Shown here: piece by piece, positions 1-12,154 of the stretch
Position numbering within the stretch: the first letter of the stretch is position 1
Layout: every line of letters begins with the position of its first letter
Assembly: GCF_004803715.2 (NCBI RefSeq)
Contig: NZ_CP039383.2
Coordinates: forward strand, 1,612,001-1,676,000
Direction of reading: 5' to 3'
From: Luteimonas yindakuii
GTDB lineage: Bacteria > Pseudomonadota > Gammaproteobacteria > Xanthomonadales > Xanthomonadaceae
DNA length: 64,000 nt
Notes under the pieces: generated by a model
The model's input: the letters and a program-made list of their open reading frames with translations, nothing else
The model's database searches: none
What the model was told of the DNA's origin: nothing
Program-made: the position numbers and the translations under genes

Positions 1-1
1 C

Positions 2-643
<642 letters not shown>

Positions 644-663
644 GCCCGCAGGGCGCGACAATG

Positions 664-692
664 AAAAAGGCGGCCGATTGGCCGCCTTTCTT
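664..692. terminator. bidirectional rho-independent terminator between clpA and infA
   Basis: A perfect 10-bp stem (666-675 with 680-689) closes a GATT tetraloop. It is flanked by an A-tract on the left and a T-rich tract on the right, so it can terminate both converging transcripts. Confidence 0.85.
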
Positions 693-707
693 CTGCGCCG
701 GTGGAAC

Positions 708-926
708 CTACTTCATGCGGTAGGTGATCCGGCCCTTGGTGAGGTCGTAGGGAGTCATCTCCACCTTGACCCGGTCACCGGTCAGGATGCGGATGTAGTT
801 CTTGCGCATCCGCCCCGAGATGTGGGCGATGATCTCATGTCCATTTTCGAGCTTTACCCGGAACATCGTGTTCGGCAGGGTCTCGGAAATGGTGCCTTCA
901 AATTCAATGACGTCGTCTTTCGCCAT
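708..926 (-). CDS. infA: translation initiation factor IF-1
   Basis: A 72-residue protein made of a single S1-like OB fold. It binds the ribosomal A site during initiation with IF-2 and IF-3. The start [11 protein letters not shown] and the core [19 protein letters not shown] are typical of bacterial IF-1, and the length is the usual one. A longer reading frame extends upstream to 1025, but the ATG at 926 gives the standard N-terminus. It lies convergent to clpA and downstream of aat on the same strand, an arrangement common in Xanthomonadaceae and Pseudomonas. Confidence 0.97.
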   Translation of the reverse strand: MAKDDVIEFEGTISETLPNTMFRVKLENGHEIIAHISGRMRKNYIRILTGDRVKVEMTPYDLTKGRITYRMK

Positions 927-1025
927 GCGTCCTGTCTGCGTTGGTCGCGGGCGCGGAATCGCAGACCCGGAAAACGCGCCATTCTGCCACGGATGGCGTC
1001 GCGGCGCAAAAATAGCGAGGCGCAC

Positions 1026-1766
1026 TCACCCTGCGAGGTCGCGCGCGGCCTGCTCGCCGAAGCGCTCGCGCCAGGTACCAGGCGGCTCGCATGCCTCCAC
1101 CAGCGGCGCGATCGTGTCGAGGAAACGCGCCCGCCGCCACGATTGCGCCCCCAGTCGCTCCAGGTGGGCGGTGGGCATCTGCGCGTCGATCAGCGGCCAC
1201 CCGCGTCCCGCCAGGTGCCGTGCCAGCGCGGCGAGCGCGACCTTGGAGCCGCCGGACTCGGCACTGAACATGCTCTCGCCATAGAACATCCGCCCCACCG
1301 CAACGCCGTAGATGCCGCCAACCAGGCGCTCGCCGTCCAGCACCTCGACACTGTGGGCATGCCCGAGCGCATGCAGGCGCAGGTAGGCCGCCTGCATGGC
1401 GTCGGTGATCCAGGTGCCGTCCTGCCCGGGGCGCGGTGCACCGGCGCAGGCGGCCACGACGGCACCGAAGCGGGTGTCGGCCCGCACCGTCCAGCGCGAA
1501 CGCCGCAGGCTGCGGCGAAAGCGCGTGGAGAGGTGAAGGTCGCCGGTGACGAACACGCCGCGGGGGTCCGGTGACCACCACAGGATCGGCTGGCCGTCCG
1601 AATACCAGGGAAAGATGCCGCCGCGGTAGGCCGCCAGCAGCCGTTGCGGGCTCAGGTCGCCGCCAATGGCCAGCAGTCCGTCCGGCTCGCACAACGCCTG
1701 CGTCGCCGGCGGAAACGGTGCGTCCGGATCGGCACCGAGGATGGCCGGGCGTGCGTCCACCGCCAT
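1026..1766 (-). CDS. aat: leucyl/phenylalanyl-tRNA-protein transferase
   Basis: A 246-residue Aat. It transfers Leu or Phe from aminoacyl-tRNA to N-terminal Arg or Lys of proteins, creating N-degrons that ClpS/ClpA recognise, so its location next to clpA is meaningful. Visible family signatures are GLLAIGGDLSPQRLL, YRGGIFPWY, ILWWSPDPRGV, GTWIT and GESMFS. Its ATG shares one base with the TGA of the upstream acyltransferase gene (TGATG), which suggests translational coupling. The reading frame extends further upstream, but this start matches the family N-terminus. Confidence 0.96.
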   Translation of the reverse strand: MAVDARPAILGADPDAPFPPATQALCEPDGLLAIGGDLSPQRLLAAYRGGIFPWYSDGQPILWWSPDPRGVFVTGDLHLSTRFRRSLRRSRWTVRADTRFGAVVAACAGAPRPGQDGTWITDAMQAAYLRLHALGHAHSVEVLDGERLVGGIYGVAVGRMFYGESMFSAESGGSKVALAALARHLAGRGWPLIDAQMPTAHLERLGAQSWRRARFLDTIAPLVEACEPPGTWRERFGEQAARDLAG

Positions 1767-2908
1767 CAGGTCGCGGCATCCGGCTTGAACGGCGAATGCG
1801 CGGCTAGTGTCGCCGCGTAGGCGCGCACGCTGGCGGCTTCCTGCGTGCACCAGTCGCGCAGGGCGTCGGCGAATGCCGGGTCGGCGATCCAGTGCCTGCT
1901 GCGCACGAAGTGCGGCAGGAAGCCGCGGGCGATCTTGTGCTCGCCCTGTGCGCCTGGTTCGAAACGGGCGATCCCTTCGCGCAGGCAGTAGTCGATGCCC
2001 TGGTAGTAGCAGGTCTCGAAATGCAGGCCCGGCAGGCTGCGGGTGGCGCCCCAGTAACGTCCGTACAGCGTGTCGCGGCCACGCAGGCACAGCGCGCCGG
2101 CGATCGTTTCGCCCCCGTGCTCGGCCAGGATCAGCACCAGGGCGCGCGGCATCCTCGTCGCCAGGTGGCGCAGGAAGGCGGGAGTGAGCGCCGGCGAGTT
2201 CCCGTACTCGACAAAGGTCTGCAGGTAGAAGCCATACATCGCATCGAGGTCCGCGGCGTCCGCCTCGTCGCCATGGCGCACGCGGAAGGTCACGCCCGCC
2301 CGCGCCACGCGGGCGCGCTCCTGGCGGATGTTCTTGCGGTGCTTGTGGTCCATTGCCGCGAGGTAGTCGTCGAACCGCCGCCAGGGGCCCGGGTTGTGCC
2401 AGTGGTACTGGACGTCCAGCCGCGGCAGCCAGTCGTCGCCGAACGCGGCGTCGTCGGCTGCGGTATGGAAATTGACATGCGCCGACGACAGTCCGTCGGC
2501 CCCGGCCTGGCCGCGGATCGCCGCGACCAGTGCGCGGCGCGCGGCGTCATCCACGGCGAGCAGGCGTGGCCCGGTGACGGGCGAGTAGGGCACCGCACCC
2601 AGCCACTTGGGGAAATACTCCCGGCCGTAGCGCGCATACGCATGCGCCCATGCATGGTCGAAAACGAATTCGCCGTGCGAGTTGGTCTTCAGGTAACCCG
2701 GCGCGGCGGCCACCAGGCGAGTGCCATGCCAGACGGTGACGTGGCGTGGCGTCCACCCCCAGTCCGCGCGCAGGCACCCCGTCGCCTCCAGCCCGGACAG
2801 GAACGCATGGGCGACGAACGGGTTGCTGCCGGTATGCAGGGCATCCCAGTCCGCCGCTGGAACCTCTTCCAGCGACGGCAGCACGCGCGCTTCAGGCCGG
2901 ACGCTCAC
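1766..2908 (-). CDS. FemAB-like GNAT-fold acyltransferase family protein (DUF482)
   Basis: A 380-residue protein resembling the proteobacterial peptidogalycan biosynthesis / DUF482 family, which has a double acetyltransferase-like fold related to FemAB aminoacyltransferases. Recognisable stretches are HTGSNPFVAHAFLSGLE near the N-terminus, the MDHKHRKNIRQER motif in the middle, and GLHFETCYYQGIDYCLREG followed by EPGAQGEHKIARGF in the C-terminal half. These genes frequently precede aat, as here, with a one-base overlap. The exact substrate is not known; linking an amino acid or acyl group to cell-envelope material or tRNA-dependent transfer are both plausible. The family call is firm, the function is not. 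Confidence 0.85.
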   Translation of the reverse strand: MSVRPEARVLPSLEEVPAADWDALHTGSNPFVAHAFLSGLEATGCLRADWGWTPRHVTVWHGTRLVAAAPGYLKTNSHGEFVFDHAWAHAYARYGREYFPKWLGAVPYSPVTGPRLLAVDDAARRALVAAIRGQAGADGLSSAHVNFHTAADDAAFGDDWLPRLDVQYHWHNPGPWRRFDDYLAAMDHKHRKNIRQERARVARAGVTFRVRHGDEADAADLDAMYGFYLQTFVEYGNSPALTPAFLRHLATRMPRALVLILAEHGGETIAGALCLRGRDTLYGRYWGATRSLPGLHFETCYYQGIDYCLREGIARFEPGAQGEHKIARGFLPHFVRSRHWIADPAFADALRDWCTQEAASVRAYAATLAAHSPFKPDAAT

Positions 2909-2935
2909 GCAGGCGGCCGTCGGCGACTGGAATCC

Positions 2936-5178
<2,243 letters not shown>

Positions 5179-5186
5179 GCCACGCG

Positions 5187-5209
5187 GCCCCCGGCTTGCC
5201 GGGGGCTTT
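5187..5209 (+). terminator. terminator after ald
   Basis: Nine-base GC inverted repeat (5187-5195 with 5198-5206) followed by TTT. The T-tract is short. Confidence 0.65.
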
Positions 5210-5285
5210 GCGGCAGGCGTGCGCGACGGAAACTTCCAGCGTAAGATCAATGCCCTGCACGCCATACCTCAGGTAAGTACGCACG

Positions 5286-7658
5286 GTGGCACTCCCGCTC
5301 CAGGAACGCAGCAGCAAGGGAAAGCGCATGCGCGGCAGCACTGCCGCGAGCGCGGAACCGCCGAACCCGCGCCGGCAGCGGCTGTGGCGTGACATCGCGC
5401 TGATCCTGATCGCGCCTCTGCTGCTCTATCTCTTCGCCAGCCTGCTGACGTTCTCGCCCGACGACCCGGGCTGGTCGCGCTCGGGCAGCGTGGCCGAACC
5501 GCTGCACAACGTGGGCGGTCCCGTCGGCGCGTGGCTGGCCGACGTGCTGCTGCACCTGTTCGGCTACATCGCCTACCTGCTGCCGTTGATGCTCGGCGCG
5601 ATCGCGTGGATCGCGATGTTCGGCATGGACACCGACGGGGATGGCAAGGCCGAACTCGGCCCCGCGCTGCGGCTGGCGGGCATCGTCGGTTTCCTGGTCT
5701 CGGCGACTGGCCTGCTCGCGCTGCGGATGCCCAACGTGGCCGACCTGTCGGCCGGTGGTGGCGGCATCCTGGGTCGACTGGTCGGCAACTCGCTGTATGC
5801 CGGCTTCGGCCCCGTCGGCGGCAACCTGTTCCTGCTCGCGCTGGTACTGGTGTCGATCACCCTGGCCACGGGGTTGTCCTGGTTCCGGGTGATGGACCAC
5901 ATCGGCGCCGCGGTGCTGAAGCTGCCGGCGCTGCTGCGTCGTGGCAGCCACCAGGCCAGCGAATGGAAGAAGACCCGCGAGCTGCGCGAAGAACGCGAGG
6001 GAGTCCGCAAGGCGGATACCGAGAAGCGCGCCAGGCGTGCGCCGGTGCGCATCGAACCGCCGGCTCCGGAAATCGCCGTGGTCGAACGCAGCGAACGCGC
6101 CAAGCGCGAGCAGCAGATCCCGCTGTTCAAGGGTACCGGCGGTGATCCCAGCGGGCTGCCACCGCTGTCGCTGCTCGACGACCCGAAGCCACAGCCGCGG
6201 GGCTACGACGAGGACACGCTCGAGACCCTGTCGCGGCAGATCGAGTTCAAGCTCAAGGACTTCCGCATCGACGTCGAGGTGAAGGAGGCCCAGCCGGGCC
6301 CGGTCATCACCCGCTTCGAGATGGAGCCGGCGCCGGGCATCAAGGTCAGCCAGATCAGCTCGCTGGACAAGGACATCGCGCGCGGGCTTTCGGTGAAGTC
6401 GGTGCGCGTGGTCGACGTGATCCCGGGCAAGTCGGTGATCGGCCTGGAGATTCCCAACACGCGGCGCGAGATGATCTATCTCAGCGAACTGTTGCGCTCG
6501 AAGGAATACGACAAGTCGGCGAGCCCGCTGACGCTCGCACTCGGCAAGGACATCAGCGGTCGCTCGACGGTTGCGGATCTGGCGCGCATGCCGCACCTGC
6601 TGGTGGCCGGCACCACCGGCTCGGGCAAGTCGGTGGCGGTCAACGCCATGGTGTTGAGCCTGCTGTTCAAGGCGTCGCCGAAAGACCTGCGGATGCTGAT
6701 GATCGATCCGAAGATGCTGGAACTCAGCGTCTACGAGGGGATCCCGCACCTGCTGGCGCCGGTGGTCACCGACATGAAGGAGGCCGCCAATGGCCTGCGC
6801 TGGTGCGTAGCGGAGATGGAGCGCCGCTACAAGCTGATGAGCACCGTCGGCGTGCGCAACCTGGCCGGCTTCAACAAGAAGGTGAAGGACGCGCAGGACG
6901 CGGGGCAGCCGCTGCTCGACCCGCTGTTCAAGCCGAACCCCGAGATCGACGAGGTCGCACAGCCGCTCGAACCGCTGCCGTACATCGTCATCTTCATCGA
7001 CGAATTCGCCGACATGATGATGATCGTCGGCAAGAAGGTCGAAGAGCTGATCGCGCGCCTGGCGCAGAAGGCACGCGCTGCCGGCATCCACCTGATCCTG
7101 GCCACGCAGCGCCCGTCGGTGGACGTGATCACCGGCCTGATCAAGGCCAACATCCCCACCCGCATCGCCTTCCAGGTCAGCTCCAAGATCGACTCGCGCA
7201 CCATCCTCGACCAGTCCGGCGCGGAAGCACTGCTCGGCAACGGCGACATGCTCTACCTGCCGCCCGGTACCGCGCTGCCGGAACGCGTGCACGGAGCGTT
7301 CGTGTCCGACGAGGAAGTGCATCGCGTGGTCGAACACCTCAAGCAGTCGGGCACCGCCGAGTACATCGAAGGCGTGCTCGACGAAGTGCAGACGATGGGC
7401 GATGGCATCGTCGTCGGTGCCACCGGCCTGCCCGAAAGCGGTAGCGGGGCAGGGGACGAGGGTGACCCGCTGTACGACGAGGCGGTCAAGATCGTCACCG
7501 AGACCCGGCGCGCCTCGATCTCCGGCGTGCAGCGCCGGCTCAAGATCGGCTACAACCGCGCCGCGCGCCTGGTCGAGGCGATGGAAGCCGCCGGCGTGGT
7601 CAGCCCGCCGGAACACAATGGCGACCGTTCGGTGCTGGCCCCGCCGCCACCCCGGTAG
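5286..7658 (+). CDS. ftsK: DNA translocase FtsK
   Basis: A 790-residue septal DNA pump that clears chromosome termini and activates XerCD recombination. The N-terminal 200 residues hold four to five membrane segments, followed by a charged linker shorter than in E. coli. The motor has Walker A GTTGSGKS at residues 442-449 and Walker [15 protein letters not shown]; a winged-helix gamma domain ([28 protein letters not shown] region) ends the protein. The GTG at 5286 gives an N-terminus resembling Xanthomonas FtsK; an ATG at 5328 preceded by AGGGA is an alternative. The stop codon lies inside a GTAG-type REP sequence. Confidence 0.95.
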   Translation: MALPLQERSSKGKRMRGSTAASAEPPNPRRQRLWRDIALILIAPLLLYLFASLLTFSPDDPGWSRSGSVAEPLHNVGGPVGAWLADVLLHLFGYIAYLLPLMLGAIAWIAMFGMDTDGDGKAELGPALRLAGIVGFLVSATGLLALRMPNVADLSAGGGGILGRLVGNSLYAGFGPVGGNLFLLALVLVSITLATGLSWFRVMDHIGAAVLKLPALLRRGSHQASEWKKTRELREEREGVRKADTEKRARRAPVRIEPPAPEIAVVERSERAKREQQIPLFKGTGGDPSGLPPLSLLDDPKPQPRGYDEDTLETLSRQIEFKLKDFRIDVEVKEAQPGPVITRFEMEPAPGIKVSQISSLDKDIARGLSVKSVRVVDVIPGKSVIGLEIPNTRREMIYLSELLRSKEYDKSASPLTLALGKDISGRSTVADLARMPHLLVAGTTGSGKSVAVNAMVLSLLFKASPKDLRMLMIDPKMLELSVYEGIPHLLAPVVTDMKEAANGLRWCVAEMERRYKLMSTVGVRNLAGFNKKVKDAQDAGQPLLDPLFKPNPEIDEVAQPLEPLPYIVIFIDEFADMMMIVGKKVEELIARLAQKARAAGIHLILATQRPSVDVITGLIKANIPTRIAFQVSSKIDSRTILDQSGAEALLGNGDMLYLPPGTALPERVHGAFVSDEEVHRVVEHLKQSGTAEYIEGVLDEVQTMGDGIVVGATGLPESGSGAGDEGDPLYDEAVKIVTETRRASISGVQRRLKIGYNRAARLVEAMEAAGVVSPPEHNGDRSVLAPPPPR

Positions 7659-7677
7659 GAGCGGCCTTGGCCGCGAC
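7655..7677 (+). repeat. GTAG-type REP palindrome overlapping the ftsK stop codon
   Basis: GTAG followed by GAGCGGCCTTGGCCGCGAC. The core GCGGCC-TT-GGCCGC is a perfect palindrome. This sequence type is scattered in many copies in Xanthomonadaceae and Pseudomonas genomes. The TAG of the tetranucleotide is the ftsK stop. Confidence 0.65.
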
Positions 7678-7816
7678 CTCCACGACGCACTGACGCGGCG
7701 GGCTGAACGCTGTTGCGATATTCGTACGGTTGCCCGGGGCATGCCGTCCTTCCGCGTCCACCCGTTCAGCAACCCCCATTCAAACTCCGCCGCAACCAAC
7801 GAAACGGGATCCGACC

Positions 7817-8440
7817 ATGCGCCGCCTCCTGCTTGCCGCCGCCCTTGCCACCTCGCTGTTGCCGTTCGGCGCGTTCGCCGGCGCGCGTGATGTCCTGCAG
7901 ACCTTTACCCGCGACCTCAAGGGCCTGGATGGCCAGTTCGCCCAGCGCGTGTTCGACGGCAACGGGCGGGTCAAGGAAAGCTCGAGTGGCCGCGTGGCGC
8001 TGTCGGCCCCGCGCCTGTTCCGCTGGGAATACGTCAAGCCGTACCCGCAGCTGATCGTGGCCGATGGCCGCCGCGTCTGGGTTTTCGACCCGGACCTGGA
8101 ACAGGTGACCGTGCGTCCGCAGGGCCCCGAGGAGCAGAACAGCCCGCTGGCGACGCTGATCGAACCCGGCCGCCTTGACCGCGATTTCGACGTCAGCGAA
8201 GAGGCCGCGCCGGTCGACGGCCTGCACTGGATGACGCTGACCCCGAAGCGCGACCAGGACGCGAGCTTCCAGTCCGCACGTCTGGGTTTCGATGCCACGG
8301 CACTGGTGCGGATGGAGGTCGTCGACGCGCTCGGCCAGCGCACCGAGATCGCCTTCAGCGGCTGGCGCAAGAACCCGCGCTTCGCCGCGGACACGTTCCG
8401 TTACACGCCGCCGGCGGGCGTCGACGTCATCGGCGAGTGA
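7817..8440 (+). CDS. lolA: outer-membrane lipoprotein carrier protein LolA
   Basis: A 207-residue periplasmic chaperone that shuttles lipoproteins from the LolCDE transporter to LolB. Residues 1-21 form a Sec signal peptide (MRRLLLAAALATSLLPFGAFA) with probable cleavage before GARDVL. The mature part shows the family pattern SSSGRVALSAPRLFRWEYVKPYPQLIVADG and a C-terminal FRYTPPAGVDV. The ATG at 7817 was chosen because it starts the signal peptide; the frame is open 87 bases further upstream. It is followed by rarA on the same strand, an order seen in many gammaproteobacteria. Confidence 0.95.
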   Translation: MRRLLLAAALATSLLPFGAFAGARDVLQTFTRDLKGLDGQFAQRVFDGNGRVKESSSGRVALSAPRLFRWEYVKPYPQLIVADGRRVWVFDPDLEQVTVRPQGPEEQNSPLATLIEPGRLDRDFDVSEEAAPVDGLHWMTLTPKRDQDASFQSARLGFDATALVRMEVVDALGQRTEIAFSGWRKNPRFAADTFRYTPPAGVDVIGE

Positions 8441-8530
8441 GCCATCCGCGTGTCCGGCCGCCACGGCCGGGCACGCGCACCGCAAGCGATCGCGCGCGTG
8501 TGTCCACGGGGCCGCCGGTAGAATGGCCGC

Positions 8531-9943
8531 GTGTCCAGAAAATCTTCCGCCCCGCGTGGTCCCGACCTGCTGAGCGCCGACAACGAGGCGCTGCGTCCGC
8601 TGGCCGAGCGCATGCGTCCGGGCACGCTCGACGAGATGGTCGGCCAGCGCCGCCTGCTTGCTCCCGGGTCCGCGTTGCGCCGCGCCGTCGAGTCCGGCCG
8701 CGTGCATTCGATGGTGTTGTGGGGTCCGCCCGGTTGCGGCAAGACCACGCTCGCGCTGCTGCTGGCACGCTACGCCGATGCCGAGTTCCGCGCGGTTTCC
8801 GCCGTGCTCTCCGGGCTGCCCGAAGTACGCCAGGTGCTGGCCGAGGCGACCCAGCGCTTCAAAGATGGCCGCCGCACCGTGCTGTTCGTCGACGAGGTGC
8901 ATCGTTTCAACAAGGCGCAGCAGGATGCGTTCCTGCCGCATATCGAACGCGGCAGCATCGTGTTCGTCGGCGCCACCACCGAGAACCCCTCGTTCGAGCT
9001 CAACTCCGCGCTGCTGTCGCGCTGCCGCGTGCACGTGCTGGAAGCGGTGTCGGTGGCCGATATCGAGGCCGCGCTGCAGCGCGCGCTCGAAGACGGCGAA
9101 CGTGGGCTGGGAGGGCAGGGGATCCGGATCGAGGACACGGCGCTGCACGAGATCGCCACGGCCGCCGATGGTGACGTGCGTCGCGCGCTGACGCTGCTCG
9201 AGATCGCCGCCGAACTCGCGCAGGACGAAGGCGGCCGGATCACCGCGCAGACCCTGCTGCAGGTACTGGCCGACCGCACGCGCCGCTTCGACAAGGGCGG
9301 CGAGCAGTTCTACGACCAGATCTCGGCACTGCACAAATGCGTGCGCAGCAGCAATCCCGACGCTGCGTTGTACTGGCTGGCACGCATGCTCGACGGCGGC
9401 TGCGATCCGGCCTACCTCGCGCGGCGGCTGACGCGGATGGCGGTGGAGGACATCGGCCTCGCCGATCCGCGCGCGCTGCAGATGGCCATCGACGCATGGG
9501 ACACCTACGAGCGCCTGGGTAGCCCCGAAGGTGAGCTCGCCTTCGCGCAGCTCACGCTCTATCTCGCCAGCACCGCCAAATCCAACGCCGCCTACATGGC
9601 CTGGAACCAGGCCCGCGCCGATGTACGCGAGCACGGCACCCAGGAGGTGCCGATCCATATCCGCAACGCGCCGACGCGGTTGATGAAACAGCTCGGCTAC
9701 GGCAAGGGCTACCAGTACGACCACGATGCCGAAGGCGGGATCGCGCTGGACCAGACCGGGTTTCCCGATGCCATGGGCGAGCGCGTCTACTACCGGCCGG
9801 TGGCGCGTGGACTGGAACTCAAGCTGGGCGAGAAGCTGGACCGCCTGCGTGCCGCACGCGCCGAGGCGCGCGGCGAATCGGGCGGCGATGGGCAGGGCGG
9901 CGCTGCCGTCGATCCAGCGGGTGAGTCGACGACAGCGCCGTAG
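8531..9943 (+). CDS. rarA: replication-associated recombination protein A (RarA/MgsA AAA ATPase)
   Basis: A 470-residue AAA+ ATPase of the RarA/WRNIP1 family that acts at stalled replication forks and on single-stranded DNA ends. It has the MRPGTLDEMVGQ N-terminal signature, Walker A GPPGCGKTT, Walker B VLFVDEVHRFNKAQQD, the sensor GATTENPSFELNSALLSRC, and the C-terminal DPAYLARRLTRMAVEDIGLAD tetramerisation region. The start is GTG at 8531; no strong ribosome site is visible there. The C-terminal tail of about 40 residues is Gly/Ala-rich and unlike the core. The crcB and serS genes that often follow rarA are missing here. Confidence 0.95.
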   Translation: MSRKSSAPRGPDLLSADNEALRPLAERMRPGTLDEMVGQRRLLAPGSALRRAVESGRVHSMVLWGPPGCGKTTLALLLARYADAEFRAVSAVLSGLPEVRQVLAEATQRFKDGRRTVLFVDEVHRFNKAQQDAFLPHIERGSIVFVGATTENPSFELNSALLSRCRVHVLEAVSVADIEAALQRALEDGERGLGGQGIRIEDTALHEIATAADGDVRRALTLLEIAAELAQDEGGRITAQTLLQVLADRTRRFDKGGEQFYDQISALHKCVRSSNPDAALYWLARMLDGGCDPAYLARRLTRMAVEDIGLADPRALQMAIDAWDTYERLGSPEGELAFAQLTLYLASTAKSNAAYMAWNQARADVREHGTQEVPIHIRNAPTRLMKQLGYGKGYQYDHDAEGGIALDQTGFPDAMGERVYYRPVARGLELKLGEKLDRLRAARAEARGESGGDGQGGAAVDPAGESTTAP

Positions 9944-10079
9944 AGGCCGGGACGCCCGGTAAGCGCGCTGCCAGCCTGAACGGTTACGCCTGCTGACTGC
10001 GAGGCGACGGACGGTCCGCTCCGGCGGGGGTTCGCGGCCATACTCGATCGTCAGGGAATCGTTTACAGGGAGAACCGCC

Positions 10080-10283
10080 ATGGCCGCCCGTGACAGATGC
10101 CTCGACCCCATCCCGCGGACCCAGCTGGGGGCGCTGTACGCCCGCGAAGCGCGTGACCTCCACCCCGACCGCGCCTGGCATGAAGTGGAGCCATTGATCG
10201 GCAGGCTCTGGGAACGCGAACGACCGGGTGACTGGTCACGATCGCGCCCGATGGTTCGCGAATTCTGGCGCAAGGCGCGCTGA
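10080..10283 (+). CDS. small hypothetical protein, 67 aa
   Basis: A short Arg- and Trp-rich soluble protein (MAARDRCLDPIPRTQL, then WHEVEPLIGRLWERERPGDW). I do not recognise a domain. Support for it being real: an ATG preceded at good distance by GGGAGA, codon usage with GC-rich third positions, and an otherwise unoccupied gap between rarA and ubiB. The pattern of evenly spaced Trp and charged residues recalls small stress-induced proteins of Xanthomonadaceae, but this is only an impression. Confidence 0.55.
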   Translation: MAARDRCLDPIPRTQLGALYAREARDLHPDRAWHEVEPLIGRLWERERPGDWSRSRPMVREFWRKAR

Positions 10284-10365
10284 TCCGGCACGTCCTGTTC
10301 ACAAACCCGCTGCCACCCTCGCGTCCAGGCCGGCAGGCCACAGGCCGACAGAACAGGGGTGGAAC

Positions 10366-12036
10366 ATGGCGTCAACCGGAAAGCCGGGTGCATTCGACCG
10401 GTCCTCACGGATCATGCGCTTCGCGCTGAAGTACTACCGCGCGGGCGTGTTCGGCAATGTCGGCACCACCCGCGTACAGCCCGGTGACGTGCGCAAGGCG
10501 GAGGAGTTCGTCGACGATCTCGAGGCGCTCGGCCCGACCTTCGTCAAGATCGGCCAGGCGCTGTCGACGCGTACCGACCTGCTTGCGCCGGTGTACCTCG
10601 ATGCGCTGAAGCGGATGCAGGACGACGTGCAGCCGGTCGCGTTCGCCGAACTGCAGCCCATGCTGGAGGAAGCGCTTGGCGTGCGCCTCAGCAAGGCATT
10701 CGCGAGCTTCGACGAAGAGCCGCTGGGTGCGGCATCGCTGGCGCAGGTGCACCGCGCCACGCTGCACGACGGGCGCGAAGTGGCCGTCAAGATCCAGCGT
10801 CCCGGCGTGGAGGATCTCATCCATGCCGACCTCGGCGTGCTCGACCGCTTTGCGCGCGGTGCGGACCGCTTCACCTCGATCGGCCAGCGGCTGCATTTCG
10901 TGGACATCGTCGGCGAGATGCAGCGTGCGCTGCTTGCCGAACTCGATTACCTCGACGAGGCCGAAAGCCTCGACCGCTTCCGCGAGCGGCTCTCGGTGTA
11001 TCCGGAGTTGTTCATTCCCGCCCCGGTGTGGGACTACACCTCGCTGCGCGTGCTGACGATGGAGTACGCGCCGGGCACCAAGGTCACCGACATCAGCGGC
11101 CTGCAGCGCACCGAGAACGACTACGGCAACCTCGCGCGTGCGCTGCTGAAGGGTTATCTCGACCAGGTGTTCGTGCATGGCGAGATCCATGCCGACCCGC
11201 ATCCGGGCAACGTGCTGGTGCTGCATGACCAGCGTCTGGCGCTGCTCGATTTCGGCATGGTGGCGCACGTGCCCCCGCGCCAGCGCGAGCGCCTGCTCAA
11301 GCTGGTGCTGGCGGCGGTGGACGGCCGCGGCGAAGACGTGGCCTCGGAATCGATCGCGATCAGCGCGCGCCTGGAGAATTTCGACGAGGCACGTTACGTA
11401 CACGAAGTGTCGCAACTGGTGGCGCGCTATGCGGTGCGCTCGGAGCGGATGGGCCTGTCGGAAGGGCGGCTGCTGCTGGAGCTGGCGCGCATCGGCAGCG
11501 AATGCCGCCTGCGCATGCCACCGGCGACCACGCTGCTCGGCAAGACCATGCTCAACCTCGAAGCGGTGTGCAACGCGCTGGAGCCCGAGCTCGACGTCAA
11601 GAAGGCGGTGGAAAAGCACGCCTACCAGATCCTGCGCAAGCGGCTGCAATCGTCGTTGTCGCCACGCCGGCTGGGCATGGAGGCACTGGAAACGCAGCAA
11701 CTGCTGCGTGGCGCGCCGCGCAAGATGGCCGACATCCTGTCGCTGATCGCCGACAACAAGCTGCGGGTGCAGCTTGGCGGGCTCGAGGAATCCCACCTCA
11801 TGGAGAGCCTGCAGAAGATCGCCAACCGCATCTCCACCGGCATCATCACCGCGGCGTTGATCGTCGGCGCGGCGATGCTTGCACAGGTACGGACCAGGTT
11901 CACCCTGTTCGGCTATCCGGCGTTCGCGCTGGTGATGTTCGTGCTTGCCGGGGCGCTGGGTGTTGCGCTGGTGGTCTCGGCGCTGCTGTCGGACCGCAAG
12001 GTGCGCCCGCGGGAGGAACGCAGCCCTTCGGACTGA
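10366..12036 (+). CDS. ubiB: UbiB/AarF/ABC1 family atypical kinase
   Basis: A 556-residue protein-kinase-like ATPase needed for ubiquinone biosynthesis. Family marks are the KxGQ motif (KIGQALSTRTDLL, from residue 61), the Ala-rich loop GAASLAQVHRA near 121, the VAVKIQRP lysine at 142, the catalytic EIHADPHPGN at 273-282 and the DFG at 295-297. Two hydrophobic helices near the C-terminus (from about residue 485) anchor it in the inner membrane. The ATG at 10366 has a GGGGTGG ribosome site. No other ubi gene is adjacent, so it may be a paralogue of the ubiE-linked ubiB; family assignment is firm, gene symbol less so. Confidence 0.88.
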   Translation: MASTGKPGAFDRSSRIMRFALKYYRAGVFGNVGTTRVQPGDVRKAEEFVDDLEALGPTFVKIGQALSTRTDLLAPVYLDALKRMQDDVQPVAFAELQPMLEEALGVRLSKAFASFDEEPLGAASLAQVHRATLHDGREVAVKIQRPGVEDLIHADLGVLDRFARGADRFTSIGQRLHFVDIVGEMQRALLAELDYLDEAESLDRFRERLSVYPELFIPAPVWDYTSLRVLTMEYAPGTKVTDISGLQRTENDYGNLARALLKGYLDQVFVHGEIHADPHPGNVLVLHDQRLALLDFGMVAHVPPRQRERLLKLVLAAVDGRGEDVASESIAISARLENFDEARYVHEVSQLVARYAVRSERMGLSEGRLLLELARIGSECRLRMPPATTLLGKTMLNLEAVCNALEPELDVKKAVEKHAYQILRKRLQSSLSPRRLGMEALETQQLLRGAPRKMADILSLIADNKLRVQLGGLEESHLMESLQKIANRISTGIITAALIVGAAMLAQVRTRFTLFGYPAFALVMFVLAGALGVALVVSALLSDRKVRPREERSPSD

Positions 12037-12108
12037 GCAAAGTCGCCGCGCGACGCGGCGGATCGCATCCGCCTCAAGCCCGCCCGCAGCCAGCCGCTAA
12101 GATACTGA

Positions 12109-12139
12109 TCCCGCCGGTTTCCGGACGTTTCCGGCGGGA
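12109..12139. repeat. 9-bp inverted repeat just upstream of the EAL gene
   Basis: TCCCGCCGG and CCGGCGGGA flank a 13-base spacer, close downstream of a possible -10 (GATACT at 12101). It may be an operator or 5' UTR hairpin for the phosphodiesterase gene. No T-tract follows, so it is not a terminator. Confidence 0.4.
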
Positions 12140-12154
12140 CTCCTGTATCCACGA

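Noticed and set aside
1807..2187. Plus-strand open frames opposite the FemAB-like gene
   Set aside because: Arg/Ala-rich shadow translations without ribosome sites or recognisable motifs.
5247..7799. Very long open frame on the minus strand across ftsK (and similar long antisense frames over lolA-rarA, ppsA, acnB and carAB)
   Set aside because: High GC content keeps antisense frames free of stops. The products are low-complexity His/Arg/Ala-rich strings without domains, while the opposite strand encodes well-known proteins.
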